A DNA stretch of 64,000 nt from Lacrimispora xylanisolvens (GCA_017084465.1 CP070896.1:4949501-5013500), one strand, 5' to 3'. Positions 29,626 to 39,850 are shown, counted from the first letter of the stretch. The notes: a model not told the origin generated them from the sequence alone. Made by a program: numbers and translations.

Positions 29626-30592
29626 ATGTTTAAAAAAGCAGATGAGCAGTAAAATTGTGGCAGTATCTTTTATGATACTGCTTCTGCTTTCGGGCTGTAG
29701 CGCTGACTTGAAAGATAGTGATCAGGCTGATAAAAGCAGCACGGAATCAACAGATACAAGGCTGTTCTCCACAGACAAAGGAGAGATTGAAATTCCTGTG
29801 CATCCTAAAAGGGTGATTTCGGATTTCGGATTGCTGGGAGATGTTCTAGCCCTTGGTGTAATGCCTGTTGCAATTGAGGATTATGGCGCAACAGATGTGG
29901 CATTCAAAGACTTGATTAAAGATACAAAGGTTCTGGAAAAATGGGAGCCAGAGTACCTGATGGCTGAAAACCCAGATCTGATTATTACGAGAAATGAAGA
30001 TAGTTATGAGCAGCTTTCAAAAATTGCGCCAACGGTTTACATACCCGTCTACGAACTTGAAACGGGAGAGAGACTTTCTTTTTTATCCGATGCCTTAGGC
30101 TTGGGACAGGAAAAAGGAAGAGAAGTGGTGGATAACTATGAAACGAAGGTAAAGGAGGCAAAGGATAAATTAAAAAATACCGGCTTATACAATAAAACTT
30201 TTAGTATTATCCGTGTGCAGGGCGAAAATGAAATTGGTGTGCGTTGGAGCAATAATCTGGGGGGACAGATTTTATTCGGTGCTTTGGGACTACCCCAGAC
30301 AGAAGCTGCGTTAAGAGAGGTAAAAGCAGGCGTTGATTGGGGCGCTACACTTTCCTTTGAGGCAGTGACTGAATATATGGGAGATTACATACTGGTAACA
30401 GAATATGGCAATTATCAGTTGATTGAAAATAATCCTGTGTGGAAGTCTCTTTCTGCGGTGCAGAATGGGAATATTATTGTGCTTTCAGAACCGTATATGT
30501 ATTTGAATGATATATATTCCTGGTCGGCCCAATTGGATTTGGTTACAGGGGAACTTCTCAACCTGGCTGAAAAAAATGGAGTTCAAAAATAA
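29626..30592 (+). CDS. Iron-siderophore substrate-binding lipoprotein 3 (frame break in the signal peptide)
   Basis: The signal peptide ends in the lipobox LLLLSGC, and the mature part has KGEIEIPVHPKRVISDF, AENPDLIITRNEDSYEQLSK and IAPTVYIPV. The open frame starts at 29642. If the A6 run at 29632-29637 loses one A, it extends to the ATG at 29626, preceded by AAAGGAATG, giving MFKKQMSSKIVAVSF. Either start keeps the lipobox. At about 320 residues it has normal FecB length. It is co-transcribed with the permease and ATPase genes. Confidence 0.85.
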
Positions 30593-30628
30593 GTCTTCCT
30601 CAACAAACACAGATAAAAGGAGTTAAAT

Positions 30629-31564
30629 ATGTTTAGACAAATAAAGAAAAAAACAATTTTTATATTAGCGCTTTCTATGATATTTGTGTTATCTGGATGC
30701 AGTAATTCAGCAAAAACAGAGGAAACAAGTAACGAAGAGTCAGTTCGTCGAGAGTCTGATTCCACAAAATCCAAAATCATTCATATGGATTATGGGGATG
30801 TTGAGATACCGGAGAATCCCCAAAATGTCATCGTTACTTTCAATCAGGGGGATGTGATTGCACTTGGTATCATACCAGTGGGAGCTACTTTTAGTGAAGG
30901 ATCAGCATTTGAGGAACTGGCTGAAAATATTACTCAAATTGATGGCTGGGAAATAAATCCGGAGGAGTTACTGTCTCTAAAACCTGATTTGATAATTTGG
31001 GGAAGCTACGATGAAAAAAGTTATGAAACATTATCTAAAATTGCACCAACCCTGGCCGGGGATTTTTATAGTATGAGCTATGAAGAACGACTTCGTTTTT
31101 TTGGAGAGATATTTAACTGTGAAGAAAAAGCGGAAGTTTTAATACAAGGTTTTAATTCTAAACTGAAAGAAACTCAGGCAAAATTAGATAATGCTGGATT
31201 ATTAAACAAGAATATAGCCTGTATTGAAGTAATTGGTGATACGGTTCGTGCCTATCAGTTTGGACGAGGAGGCAGTTTGGTTTATAATATGCTGGGACTT
31301 TCTGCCCCGGAGAAGTTAAATGAAGCATTTAAAGATAAGACGTCGATTGATATTTCCTATGAAGTATTACCTGAGTACATGGGAGATTATATATTGTTAA
31401 ATACGGGAAAAGACAAGCTGGTTGACAATAAAGTCTGGGAAAATATTTCCGCCGTGAAAGAAGGCAGACTAATTCAGGCATCATCTAATATGTTTTGGTT
31501 TAATGATATTCTATCTTTATCCAAACAAATTGATATTATTGCAAATAGTATGTTGGAAAAATAA
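30629..31564 (+). CDS. Iron-siderophore substrate-binding lipoprotein 4
   Basis: This protein of 311 residues starts MFRQIKKKTIFILALSMIFV and has the lipobox LSGC. The body shows YGDVEIPENPQNVIVTF, LKPDLIIWGSYDEKSYETLS and KIAPTLAGDF. It is the fourth FecB-type paralogue in this operon and the last gene before a strong terminator. AAAGGAG precedes the ATG. Confidence 0.9.
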   Translation: MFRQIKKKTIFILALSMIFVLSGCSNSAKTEETSNEESVRRESDSTKSKIIHMDYGDVEIPENPQNVIVTFNQGDVIALGIIPVGATFSEGSAFEELAENITQIDGWEINPEELLSLKPDLIIWGSYDEKSYETLSKIAPTLAGDFYSMSYEERLRFFGEIFNCEEKAEVLIQGFNSKLKETQAKLDNAGLLNKNIACIEVIGDTVRAYQFGRGGSLVYNMLGLSAPEKLNEAFKDKTSIDISYEVLPEYMGDYILLNTGKDKLVDNKVWENISAVKEGRLIQASSNMFWFNDILSLSKQIDIIANSMLEK

Positions 31565-31590
31565 CATTCTTTTTAATTGAATTATGAACT

Positions 31591-31632
31591 AGAAAACCGC
31601 ATCCCCTTAGAAAAGGAATGCGGTTTTTCTGG
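31591..31632. terminator. Rho-independent terminator of the siderophore operon
   Basis: A stem of AAACCGCAT with ATGCGGTTT, extended by CCTT/AAGG-like pairing, lies at 31593-31628. It is followed by a T run on the plus strand and preceded by an A run. It can serve both the lipoprotein gene and the small convergent gene. Confidence 0.8.
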
Positions 31633-31872
31633 TTATTTCCAATCCGAAAGCCAGGTTTTGTCATTTGCAACTGCGGTAACTACTTCTTCGCCGGATTTAA
31701 AATTATCAAAAGTTCCTTTGTCAATTTCGTTTATAACTTTACTTAACAGTTTTTCATAATACGCTTCCGGTGTGACCTCGGTTGTTGTCTGATGGAAATG
31801 CTGCTGGGATTCCGATGAGGCTATTCTTGCGTATTCATCTTTTACCTGGGCTATCAGTTTATCATGATTCAT
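31633..31872 (-). CDS. Small hypothetical protein (79 residues)
   Basis: This short acidic soluble protein (MNHDKLIAQVKDEYARIASS ... ending WLSDWK) has a good AGAGGAGC ribosome site. It has no signal peptide and no membrane segment. I do not recognise a family. It faces the siderophore operon tail to tail across a shared terminator, and its own promoter must lie in the gap before the TetR gene. It is probably real because of the ribosome site and ordinary amino acid composition. Confidence 0.5.
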   Translation of the reverse strand: MNHDKLIAQVKDEYARIASSESQQHFHQTTTEVTPEAYYEKLLSKVINEIDKGTFDNFKSGEEVVTAVANDKTWLSDWK

Positions 31873-32023
31873 TTTATTTTGCTCCTCTGTTTAAATTTGG
31901 TCTTCAATACGTACCAAGTATAGAATTATTATTGGCAGGCAATTGGATAATATACTGAAAATGGTGAAAAGTTAAAATGAACCCAGCTGCAGACTGAAAG
32001 AGAACAATTGTGCAGAAGACAGC

Positions 32024-32075
32024 TTGACAATAAGCAAATAATATATTATGTTATAGACAGACAGTCGGTCTATAA
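32024..32075 (+). promoter_or_regulatory. Promoter with palindromic TetR-type operator
   Basis: TTGACA (32024-32029), a 17-base spacer and TATGTT (32047-32052) make a promoter. TTATAGAC (32051-32058) and GTCTATAA (32068-32075) form a perfect inverted repeat with a 9-base centre, overlapping the -10 box and start point. The TetR gene begins 13 bases later, so the site is very likely its own operator. Confidence 0.75.
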
Positions 32076-32088
32076 GGAGGGCAATCTG

Positions 32089-32724
32089 ATGAGAGTAATA
32101 AAAGATGCAGATCAACGAAAAAATGAAATACTGGATGCAGCTGAAACGTTGTTTACCCTGAAGGGGTTTGACAAAACAAGCACAAATGAAATTCTGGAAG
32201 CAGTGGGGATTGCCCGTGGAACACTGTATTACCATTTTAAATCAAAAGAGGATATCATGGATGCTTTGATTGAACGGCATACCAGCCGATTACTAAAGGC
32301 TGCAAAGGAAATCGCGGAAGACAAAGGCAAACCTGTCTATGACCGTATCATTCAATCAGTCAGGGCTCTCAAGATAAATCAGAGCGGCAATGAAGTACTT
32401 GAGCATATTCACAGGCCGCAGAATGCTCTGATGCACCAAAAAGTACAAAAAACAATTTTAAATGGATTACCCCCTATTCTTACAGGTATCATCCGTGAAG
32501 GAATTGAGGATAATCTGTTTCATACACCCTACCCATATGAATGTGTTGAGATGCTGGTGGTTTATGCCAGTACGGTGTTTGATGGAGACATGTTAGACAT
32601 CAATCAGCAGGAATATGCTTCCCGTGCGCAGGCTTTTATTTTCAATGTGGAACGTCTGCTGGGCGTTGAAAGCGGTACCTTATCATTTGCATCACAAATT
32701 TTTGAAGAAGAAACGGAGGGATAA
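32089..32724 (+). CDS. TetR/AcrR family regulator of the efflux cassette
   Basis: This is a TetR protein of 211 residues. The HTH is at residues 10-60 (AAETLFTLKGFDKTSTNEIL, then GIARGTLYYHFKSKEDIMDAL), followed by the all-helical ligand domain. The ATG at 32089 follows AAGGAGGGCAATCTG. The longer frame from 32008 overlaps the promoter and is rejected. It is the first gene of an operon with an MFS pump and an ABC transporter, so it is probably their repressor, sensing a toxic compound. Confidence 0.9.
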   Translation: MRVIKDADQRKNEILDAAETLFTLKGFDKTSTNEILEAVGIARGTLYYHFKSKEDIMDALIERHTSRLLKAAKEIAEDKGKPVYDRIIQSVRALKINQSGNEVLEHIHRPQNALMHQKVQKTILNGLPPILTGIIREGIEDNLFHTPYPYECVEMLVVYASTVFDGDMLDINQQEYASRAQAFIFNVERLLGVESGTLSFASQIFEEETEG

Positions 32725-32725
32725 G

Positions 32726-34033
32726 ATGAATCATACATCAAAACCATTTGGAAAGTTCCTGCTTCTTTGGTCTGGAGAACTTATTTCAGCAATAGGCGGA
32801 GGACTTACCTCTTTTGGTTTAGGCGTTTATGTTTATCAGCAGTCAGGAATGGCATCACATGTATCTTTCGTCATGTTGCTGGCTTTTCTGCCTTCCCTGC
32901 TGCTTAGTGCACCTGCAGGGGTACTGGCTGACCATTATGATCGCAGGATTCTGATGATACTTGGAGACAGTCTTTCTGCAATCGGCCCTTTGTTTATTCT
33001 CTTTGTCCTTTGGGATGGGCAGGCGGCATTTTGGCAGATCTGCGTAGGAGTGACCATTAGTTCTGTATTCTCATCCTTGTTAGAACCAGCCTACCGGGCT
33101 ACCGTAACTGATTTACTGACAGAGGAACAGTATACAAAAGCCAGCGGTTTCGTTCAGCTAGCCGGTTCAGCAAAATACCTGATTTCCCCTGTATTAGCTG
33201 GGATCTTGTTAAAAGCATGGGATATCAGGCTGCTGCTGATTCTTGATATCTGCACCTTTTTTGTAACGGTTACGGCAACACTGGCCGTGCGAAAGGGGTT
33301 AACAGCGAAGCCTCAGGCGGAGAATGCTTCTTTTGCAGCCAGCTTTAGAGATGGCTGGAGAGCTATTGCAAAAAACAAAGGTGTTCTGACTCTGGTTTTG
33401 GTGGGTGCTGTTATTACCTTATGCCTTGGCTTTATCCAGACACTTGCTTCCCCTATGATTTTAAGTTTTTCCGACAGCGGAGCCTTGGGTTCTGTTCAGT
33501 CTTTGGCAGCAATTGGCCTTTTGGTAACAAGTCTTTTGCTGGGTGTCTTTTCAATAAAAAAGGATTACGTGAAAATTTTATGCGGTTCGCTGTTTTGTTC
33601 AGGTGTATTCATGGCGCTGTTTGGATTTCGTGAGAATCTTATCATGATAACTGTGGCAGGATTTTTATTTTTTTCCATGCTGCCTTTTGCCAACATGAGT
33701 ATTGATTTTTTGCTTCGAACCAACATTAATAACGAATTCCAGGGTCGTGCCTGGGGTCTCGTGGGACTGATTTCTCAATTAGGTTACGTGTTTGCTTACG
33801 GATTTTCGGGGCTTCTTGCAGACCATATCTTTACTCCGCTGCTGCTGGAGAATGGAAAACTATCCAAAAGCGTGGGCAGTGTTCTTGGTACTGGAAAAGG
33901 AAGAGGATCCGGATTTCTTATCATAATAGCGGGTATTTTATTATGTATAGCGTCCGTTTTGTTATATCAGTTTCAATCAATTCAAAGACTTGAAAAAGGA
34001 GATGGCGATGTTCAGACGGATCATCTGGAATGA
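32726..34033 (+). CDS. MFS efflux transporter (macrolide-efflux/MefA-like)
   Basis: This membrane protein of 435 residues has about twelve helices. The loop 2-3 motif is GVLADHYDRRILMI, with SLLEPAYRATVTDLL after helix 4, as in the MefA/BacE-like drug-efflux branch. The start is the ATG at 32726, one base after the TetR stop and preceded by ACGGAGGGA. The C-terminus overlaps the next gene by 26 bases. The substrate is unknown. Confidence 0.88.
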   Translation: MNHTSKPFGKFLLLWSGELISAIGGGLTSFGLGVYVYQQSGMASHVSFVMLLAFLPSLLLSAPAGVLADHYDRRILMILGDSLSAIGPLFILFVLWDGQAAFWQICVGVTISSVFSSLLEPAYRATVTDLLTEEQYTKASGFVQLAGSAKYLISPVLAGILLKAWDIRLLLILDICTFFVTVTATLAVRKGLTAKPQAENASFAASFRDGWRAIAKNKGVLTLVLVGAVITLCLGFIQTLASPMILSFSDSGALGSVQSLAAIGLLVTSLLLGVFSIKKDYVKILCGSLFCSGVFMALFGFRENLIMITVAGFLFFSMLPFANMSIDFLLRTNINNEFQGRAWGLVGLISQLGYVFAYGFSGLLADHIFTPLLLENGKLSKSVGSVLGTGKGRGSGFLIIIAGILLCIASVLLYQFQSIQRLEKGDGDVQTDHLE

Positions 34034-36326
34034 TTTGAGAAAAAGCCCCACAATTTCAGCCATTATGCTGCTATTTATCACTGCAGCAGCTGTGCTGATC
34101 TCTTTAGCAGTAACTTTGGGATTGCAGCTTGCAGGATCTATTGATTCGCTTATGGTACAGGCAAAAACTCCCCATTTCTTACAGATGCATACAGGGGAGA
34201 TTAATATTCAGCGGCTGGAGCATTTCGCACAGGAAAATGGGGCTGTCAGGGAATTTCAGGTAATGGAGTTCTTAAATATAGATGGGGCAGAAATTAAAAT
34301 AGGAGACAGTACCCTTGAGGACAGTGTTCAGGATAACGGTCTTACCACCCAAAGCCAGTCTTTTGATTACCTTCTTAATCTGGACGGACAAATTATCCGG
34401 CCGGCAGACGGAGAGATTTACATTCCTCTGGCTTACGCAAAGGATGGTAATGGGCTATTAGGAAAGAATGTCATCGTGGCAGGTAAAACTTTTACGGTTG
34501 CAGGTTTTCTTCGTGATTCTCAGATGAATTCTCCTCTGGCATCTTCCAAGCGGTTTTTTAGTAAGTGATCATGATTATGGAGCTATGAAAAGCAAGGGAA
34601 CTGTTGAGTATATGATTGAGTTCCGGCTAAAGAGCCTGTCCGAACTTAACGCATTTGAGGCAGAATATATTGGTGCAGGGCTGGAATCCAATGGACCAAC
34701 AGTGACCTATCCCCTTTTTCGAATGTTAAATGCCATTTCCGAGGGCCTGATGATTGCTGTGCTTTTGCTGATTAGTATATTAGCTGTGCTGATTGCCTTT
34801 TTATGTATCCGTTTTACACTGATCGCAAGAATAGAAGAGGATGCCCGTGAAATCGGCATTATGAAGGCCATTGGGCTGCGCATTTCCGATATGAAAAAGC
34901 TTTATCTGGGAAAATATGCTGTAATCGCTGGGGCAGGAAGTGGAATTGGCTGGGGGGTATCCGCTGTACTGGAAGATCGTGTGATTGGAAATATCCGCCT
35001 CACCATGGGTGAGAGCGCAACCGCAGCATCTGCCAGAATGTGGGGCGCAGCTGCAGTCCTTTTCGTGTTTGCAGCTGTGATCGCCTATGTAAACCATGTA
35101 CTCAACCGTTTTCGAAAGATACCGGCAGCACAGGCAATCCGGTTTGGCACTGTTGCGGAAAAGACACAGGTTTAAAACGCATGCGGCTGAGGAAAAACAG
35201 GCTGGTAAATACCAATGTATTTCTGGGGATTAAGGACGTTTTATCAAGGAAAAGACTTTATTTGACCATGTTATCTGTAGTAATAGTTTCAACATTCATT
35301 ATGCTGATTCCTCAGAATCTATACAGTACAATATCATCTCCTGGCTTTACCAGCTATATGGGTATCGGCAGATCTGACATTCTGTTCCGTGTTCAGCAGA
35401 CAGATCAGATGAGTGAAAAGATAACGGCAATAGAGAAAACCCTTGGAACGGATGAGGCTGTTACAAAATATGTGGAACACACCACAAAACGATTTGCCAT
35501 ACAGACGAAAAATGGCAAAAGCGAAACAATCAAAGTTGATTTAGGTGACCACACAGCATTTCCCGTTTACTATATCAAAGGTGAAGCACCACAGACAGAG
35601 GATGAAATCGCCCTTTCTGTAATGAATGCCAGGGAATTGGATAAGAAGATTGGTGATATCCTTGTTCTGACAAACGATGGCAGGGAGAGAATTCTGAAAG
35701 TTTGCGGTATCTATTCCGACATTACCAATGGAGGGAAAACGGCAAAAGCAGCATTTGGCGAAAAAAGCGGTGATGTGATGTGGTATACGGTTTATGTGAA
35801 GTTAAAAGATAATAGTTTAAGTACTGCAAAAGCAGCCGAGTATACAAAGCAGTTTTCCTTTGCAAAAGTCGCGGATCTTGATGGTTATATAGCCCAAACC
35901 TTTGGCCCCACAATTGATTCCATTAAAAAAATCTCTGTAGCAGCCATGATTGCCGCTCTGCTCATGACAATATTAGTGACGCTGCTTATGATGAAAATGC
36001 TGATTGCAAAAGAACGTCATACCATTGCTGTCATGAAATCTCTTGGTTTTACAAACAGGGACATTACGGTGCAGTTTATTTCCCGCTTTGCATTGGTGCT
36101 GTTTATGGGAACTCTGGCAGGTACAATACTTGCCAATACACTTGGAGAAGTGCTCGCTGGTGCAGTTATTGCATCGTTTGGATCGGCCACATTTAAATTT
36201 GTTGTGAATCCTGTTTCTGCTTATCTGATTTCCCCACTGGCAATGAGCTGTGCGGTTGTGCTTGCAGTTGCGCTTGGGACGACCGGGTTAAATAATATTC
36301 AGGTTTCAGCACACATAAAGGAGTAG
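34008..36326 (+). CDS. FtsX-domain ABC transporter permease (two frame breaks)
   Basis: The three open pieces make one permease of about 772 residues with the layout helix, extracytoplasmic domain, three helices, repeated twice. The FtsX signature appears at RIEEDAREIGIMKAIGLRI in the first half and at AKERHTIAVMKSLGFTNRDI in the second. Breaks lie at T6 (34554-34559; with five Ts the frame reads RFLVSDHDYGAMKSKG) and around 35171-35177 (adding one T gives TQVLKRMRLRKNR). The start is the ATG at 34008 after AAAAGGAGATGG. Two separate permeases starting at 34008 and 35181 are an alternative. It works with the ATPase immediately downstream. Confidence 0.85.
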
Positions 36327-36329
36327 ACT

Positions 36330-37085
36330 ATGAAAACATTGGTGATGGGGAATGAGATTGTCAAAATGTTTGGGCAGGGAGATGAAAGACAAACGGTTTT
36401 GAAAAACGTATCTGTCCAGATTGAAAAGGGAGAATTTGTCGCAGTAATGGGCCCTTCCGGATCAGGAAAATCCACCCTGCTTTTTGCTCTTGGCGGAATG
36501 GAAGCCATCGACGGAGGAACCGTCACATTTAATGGGCAAAACCTGTCCCAGCTTTCAGAAGATCAGCTTTCCAAGCTAAGGCAGACTGGCATGGGATTTG
36601 TTTTTCAGCAGCCTACCCTGCTTAAAAATTTAGATATTCTTGATAATATTTTGCTTCCTGCATTGCGGGGCAGTCACAAGAATGCTGCAGCACTTACTGA
36701 AAAAGCAGAGATGCTGATGCAGAAAATGGGAATTGAAGAACTGAAAGGGCGCAGTATCACGGAAGTATCCGGTGGGCAGTTGCAGCGGGCAGGCATCTGC
36801 CGGGCCCTTTTAATGACACCCGAGATTATATTTTGTGATGAACCTACCGGTGCGCTCAACAGCAAGTCTGCAAATGAAACAATGAAACTTTTTTCTCAGA
36901 TCAATGCTGAGGGAGTAGCCCTTTTGATTGTTACCCATGATGCCAAGGTGGCGGCAAATGCCCAGCGTGTATTATTTATGCGGGATGGCAGCATTGTTGA
37001 TGAATTGCGCCTTTCAAAAACGGGTCACAGTACAGAGGAAAATATAAAAAGAGTTGCACAGCGTCTGGAATACCTGGAAATATAG
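36330..37085 (+). CDS. MacB/LolD-type ABC transporter ATP-binding protein
   Basis: This ATPase of 251 residues has Walker A GPSGSGKST, a Q-loop in GMGFVFQQPTLLKNLDILDN, the signature VSGGQLQRAGICRALL and Walker B IIFCDEPTGALN, followed by the H-loop VTHDAKVAANAQ. This is the subgroup that pairs with FtsX-type permeases and moves drugs, lipids or peptides mechanically. It follows the permease after three bases and closes the TetR-controlled efflux operon. Confidence 0.92.
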   Translation: MKTLVMGNEIVKMFGQGDERQTVLKNVSVQIEKGEFVAVMGPSGSGKSTLLFALGGMEAIDGGTVTFNGQNLSQLSEDQLSKLRQTGMGFVFQQPTLLKNLDILDNILLPALRGSHKNAAALTEKAEMLMQKMGIEELKGRSITEVSGGQLQRAGICRALLMTPEIIFCDEPTGALNSKSANETMKLFSQINAEGVALLIVTHDAKVAANAQRVLFMRDGSIVDELRLSKTGHSTEENIKRVAQRLEYLEI

Positions 37086-37123
37086 GTAATATGGCATGTG
37101 TACTGATTACAATAGAAGGGAAA

Positions 37124-37162
37124 GTGCCGCTCAATAACTATCAAATAGCTATTTTGCGGCAC
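37124..37162. terminator. Hairpin at the convergent ends of the ABC and pectate lyase genes
   Basis: GTGCCGC (37124-37130) pairs with GCGGCAC (37156-37162), and the inner arms AATAACTAT and ATAGCTATT pair with one mismatch around a CAA loop. On the minus strand it is followed by a pyrimidine-rich stretch, so it best suits the pectate lyase gene. Confidence 0.6.
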
Positions 37163-37177
37163 CCCGGAGTATGGAGA

Positions 37178-38799
37178 TTAATTTCCTCCAACTGATATTA
37201 AATTTGTTGTATAGCTTCTGATTTCGGACATTAATGCTGTATTTAAATCAGAAGAAGTATCATCAACTGCATTATTAAATTTCCAGGTAAAGTCACCCTG
37301 ATTTAGTCGTCCGGCATTTGTTGTAACTATTCCTTCAACATTATTGACAGGATCGATATCAGATAGACTGACGCCAATGTCTTTGCCAGTATCAAAATTA
37401 TTGTAAGCAGTACTGCCTGCAATCGTTTTATAAAGACTGGGAACGGTTTCATTTCTTTCTGATGATAAATATGCATCAAAGGAGACTGCATTTTTGCCTG
37501 TGGTTCCTTCATTGGAGTTTGCATAAATCAGGCTGGAGGCATTTTCTATTCTATTATTAAAAGCTTTGATCATACCACCATTTTCTCCGGAAAACGTACC
37601 CTGACCCAAAGCATCTGTGCCCTGTAAAGAACTCATCATGGGGTATTTGCAGTGTCTGAAATAGTTTGATTCAACAAAAGCAGAACTTCCCTTTGTTACC
37701 CCAACGCCGTATTTTGCATTACCGTCAAAATAGTTGTTGTAAATATGAACGGAGGCTACACGGATTCTTGGATGGCGGGAATCGGAATGATCGTACCAGT
37801 TATGATGGTAAGTTACGAAAAATTCCGCCGTATCCTTCATCCCGCAAAGAGAACATTTCCCGGAATCCCAGAAATGATTGTAGGAGAGGGTTACATATGT
37901 GGATCCGCTCTTCACGTCAGCAGAACCGTCTCCTTTTGCCTGATCAGCATCAGATCCTGCTTTTCCGTAAAAGATATCATTATTATGAACCCAGACATTA
38001 CAGTTAGCCGTATCAAGTGAAATTCCATCGTCAGGGAACAGCATGATTCCTAAGTTCCTGATTTCTAAGTTTCCGCAATTTCTAATTAAAAAAAACCCCA
38101 TCCATATGCGGTTGCATCATCGCCAATACCTTCCAATGTCATATTCATTTCTTTGTAGGATGTTTTACCTTTCACCTCAAGGTATCCATTGCTGTTAAGC
38201 TCTCCAGCCATATTGCTGTCCGTAATCTGTCCGATAAAGCGGATAGCAAGGGGAGTTGTGTCGTATCCTTTCTGACGCAATGTTAAAATCTCGCCAATAC
38301 CGGTACCTGTTTGCTTTTTGCCGGAACTGTTTACCTTAACATCAAGAGATACAGTTTTTGCAGTTTCAGAAGTCACATAAATTACCTGGGCATTCTCTTT
38401 TAAGACTCCGTTTTCCTTATAAGCACCAGATCCGGATTTATACTGGGAGTCGCCGGAAAAAGCAAATCCGGTTCTGTCATTTGCCTTTACGGTGATAACA
38501 CCAGAAACAATGCTTTCTTTTGTATTATTGGGGAGGATTGCCTCTGCTTTCATAATGTATTGGCCAGCTTCAAGGCCTACCGCATCAGCTCTCCAATAGG
38601 TGGGATACTTTCTTAATAAATCATTATCAAGTTGTACATAAGCAGAATCACCAGCAGCTGAAGGTTTAATATAGACCTTATAAGTGATTGCATTGCTGAG
38701 AGGGTTCCATTTAATATAAGCACTTTCAAACCAGCCACCGCTTTCTGCCAGGGTAATACCAGCAACAGAAGCTGGTTGTAAATAATTTTCAGATATCAT
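37178..38799 (-). CDS. Pectate lyase, PL1 family, with N-terminal beta-sandwich (frameshifted, no signal peptide)
   Basis: The C-terminal 300 residues are a right-handed beta-helix of PL1. They show FLIRNCGNLEIRNLGIMLFP, a GDGSADVKSGSTYVTLSYNH stretch, then NHFWDSGKCSLCGMKD, and the conserved DSRHPRIRVASVHIYNNYF with its catalytic arginine. The first about 110 residues (SGGWFESAYIKWNPLSNAIT) look like a fibronectin-III-like module. The break is at an A8 run (38088-38095). Changing its length gives AYGWGFLIRN. A strong AGGAGG sits before the ATG at 38799. The protein begins MISENYLQPASVAGIT with no hydrophobic signal, odd for an enzyme acting on pectin outside the cell. Confidence 0.85.
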
Positions 38800-38909
38800 A
38801 GTTTAAAACCTCCTGTTATTCTTATTACAGAAAATCGGATCCACGTTTTCTATGACTGAATATTATAATGATTGGTTCGTGCAATACAATGCAATCAGTG
38901 GGGATCTGG

Positions 38910-39275
38910 TCAATTCAAACAGCGAACAATTAAGTATAAAATCAGCAGCCAAAACAGCACAATGGGTATGGCGTAATACCATTTCTTTGGCTTACCGCAC
39001 TCCCAAAGCCCTTCCGCCTCCCGTTGGCTTACGGCAAATATTTCAGGTGGTAACAGCCGAATGGTAAGTGCCACCAGTAGAGGCAACAAGATAATATCGT
39101 CTATATAGCCCAGAACTGGAATAAAATCCGGGATTAAGTCGATAGGAGATAAAGCATATACGATTGTAAGACCGGCAATTAATTTCGCTGTAATGGGTGT
39201 TTCCTTTTTTTTCATAGCAATGAAAACGGCGGGTATATCTGTTTTAAGTTTCTTAGCGCGTTCCCTGAAGTTCAT
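38910..39275 (-). CDS. DUF1232 membrane protein (YkvA-like)
   Basis: This small protein of 121 residues has the DUF1232 signature LIAGLTIVYALSPIDLIPDF followed by IPVLGYIDDIILLPLLVALT. A C-terminal hydrophobic helix (YAIPIVLFWLLILYLIVRCL) anchors it in the membrane. I use the ATG at 39275 (MNFRERAKK), well spaced from TTTGGAGAA. Family members are widespread but have no settled function. Confidence 0.85.
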   Translation of the reverse strand: MNFRERAKKLKTDIPAVFIAMKKKETPITAKLIAGLTIVYALSPIDLIPDFIPVLGYIDDIILLPLLVALTIRLLPPEIFAVSQREAEGLWECGKPKKWYYAIPIVLFWLLILYLIVRCLN

Positions 39276-39322
39276 AGTATTCTCCAAATTTTATATGTTT
39301 ACTGTATAGCGTAATATCATAT

Positions 39323-39850
39323 TTATGATTTGTTTTCAAAGGTTAACAGCCCTCCGTTTTTTATAACGCTTCTTCTAAAGTCATAATCATCAGGCATTCC
39401 TTTAAAATAGTAGTTAATGATCCGCGCGTTAGCACTATGTGTAACAATTAAAACATTATTTTCTACATAATCTTTCATAATCATATCACAAAAATCCAAA
39501 TTTCTCTTTACAAATACCTGGTATTTCTCTGTGCCTTTATCTCCAGTTTTTATCGCTTGCCAAAATAATTGAAGAGAATCAGCAGTTTCGTCTGTGCCTT
39601 CAAACTCACCACAGTTAATTTCTGCAAGTCTGTCATCAAATATAATTGGTCCACCATAAATAATTTCACAGGTTTGGCGTGCCCGCGTTTGAGGGCTGCT
39701 AAAACATGCCTTAAAATCAACATTTCTAAGGTTTTCAGCCTGTTGTTTTGCCTGTGCGATTCCAGTCTGATTCAATTTTATATCGGTACAGCCGTTGAAT
39801 TTCTTATTGAGATTCCAGTCAGTTTCTCCCTGACGTACAAGGTATATCAT
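39323..39850 (-). CDS. Histidine phosphatase superfamily (phosphoglycerate-mutase-like) protein with altered RHG motif
   Basis: This 175-residue protein has the fold signature YLVRQGETDWNLNKKFNG, FSSPQTRARQTCEII, EINCGEFEG and the second histidine motif VLIVTHSANARIINYYF. The first motif is normally RHGET, and its histidine carries the phosphoryl group. Here the codon is CAG, giving RQGET. If the base is right, the protein should be catalytically dead or altered. If it is an error, this is an ordinary broad-specificity phosphatase. It lies alone between DUF1232 and the HTH gene. Confidence 0.8.
   Translation of the reverse strand: MIYLVRQGETDWNLNKKFNGCTDIKLNQTGIAQAKQQAENLRNVDFKACFSSPQTRARQTCEIIYGGPIIFDDRLAEINCGEFEGTDETADSLQLFWQAIKTGDKGTEKYQVFVKRNLDFCDMIMKDYVENNVLIVTHSANARIINYYFKGMPDDYDFRRSVIKNGGLLTFENKS

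Noticed and set aside
35171..35181. A real boundary between two separate FtsX permeases.
   Set aside because: One added T joins them into a standard-length two-FtsX permease. I keep the separate-gene option only as an alternative.
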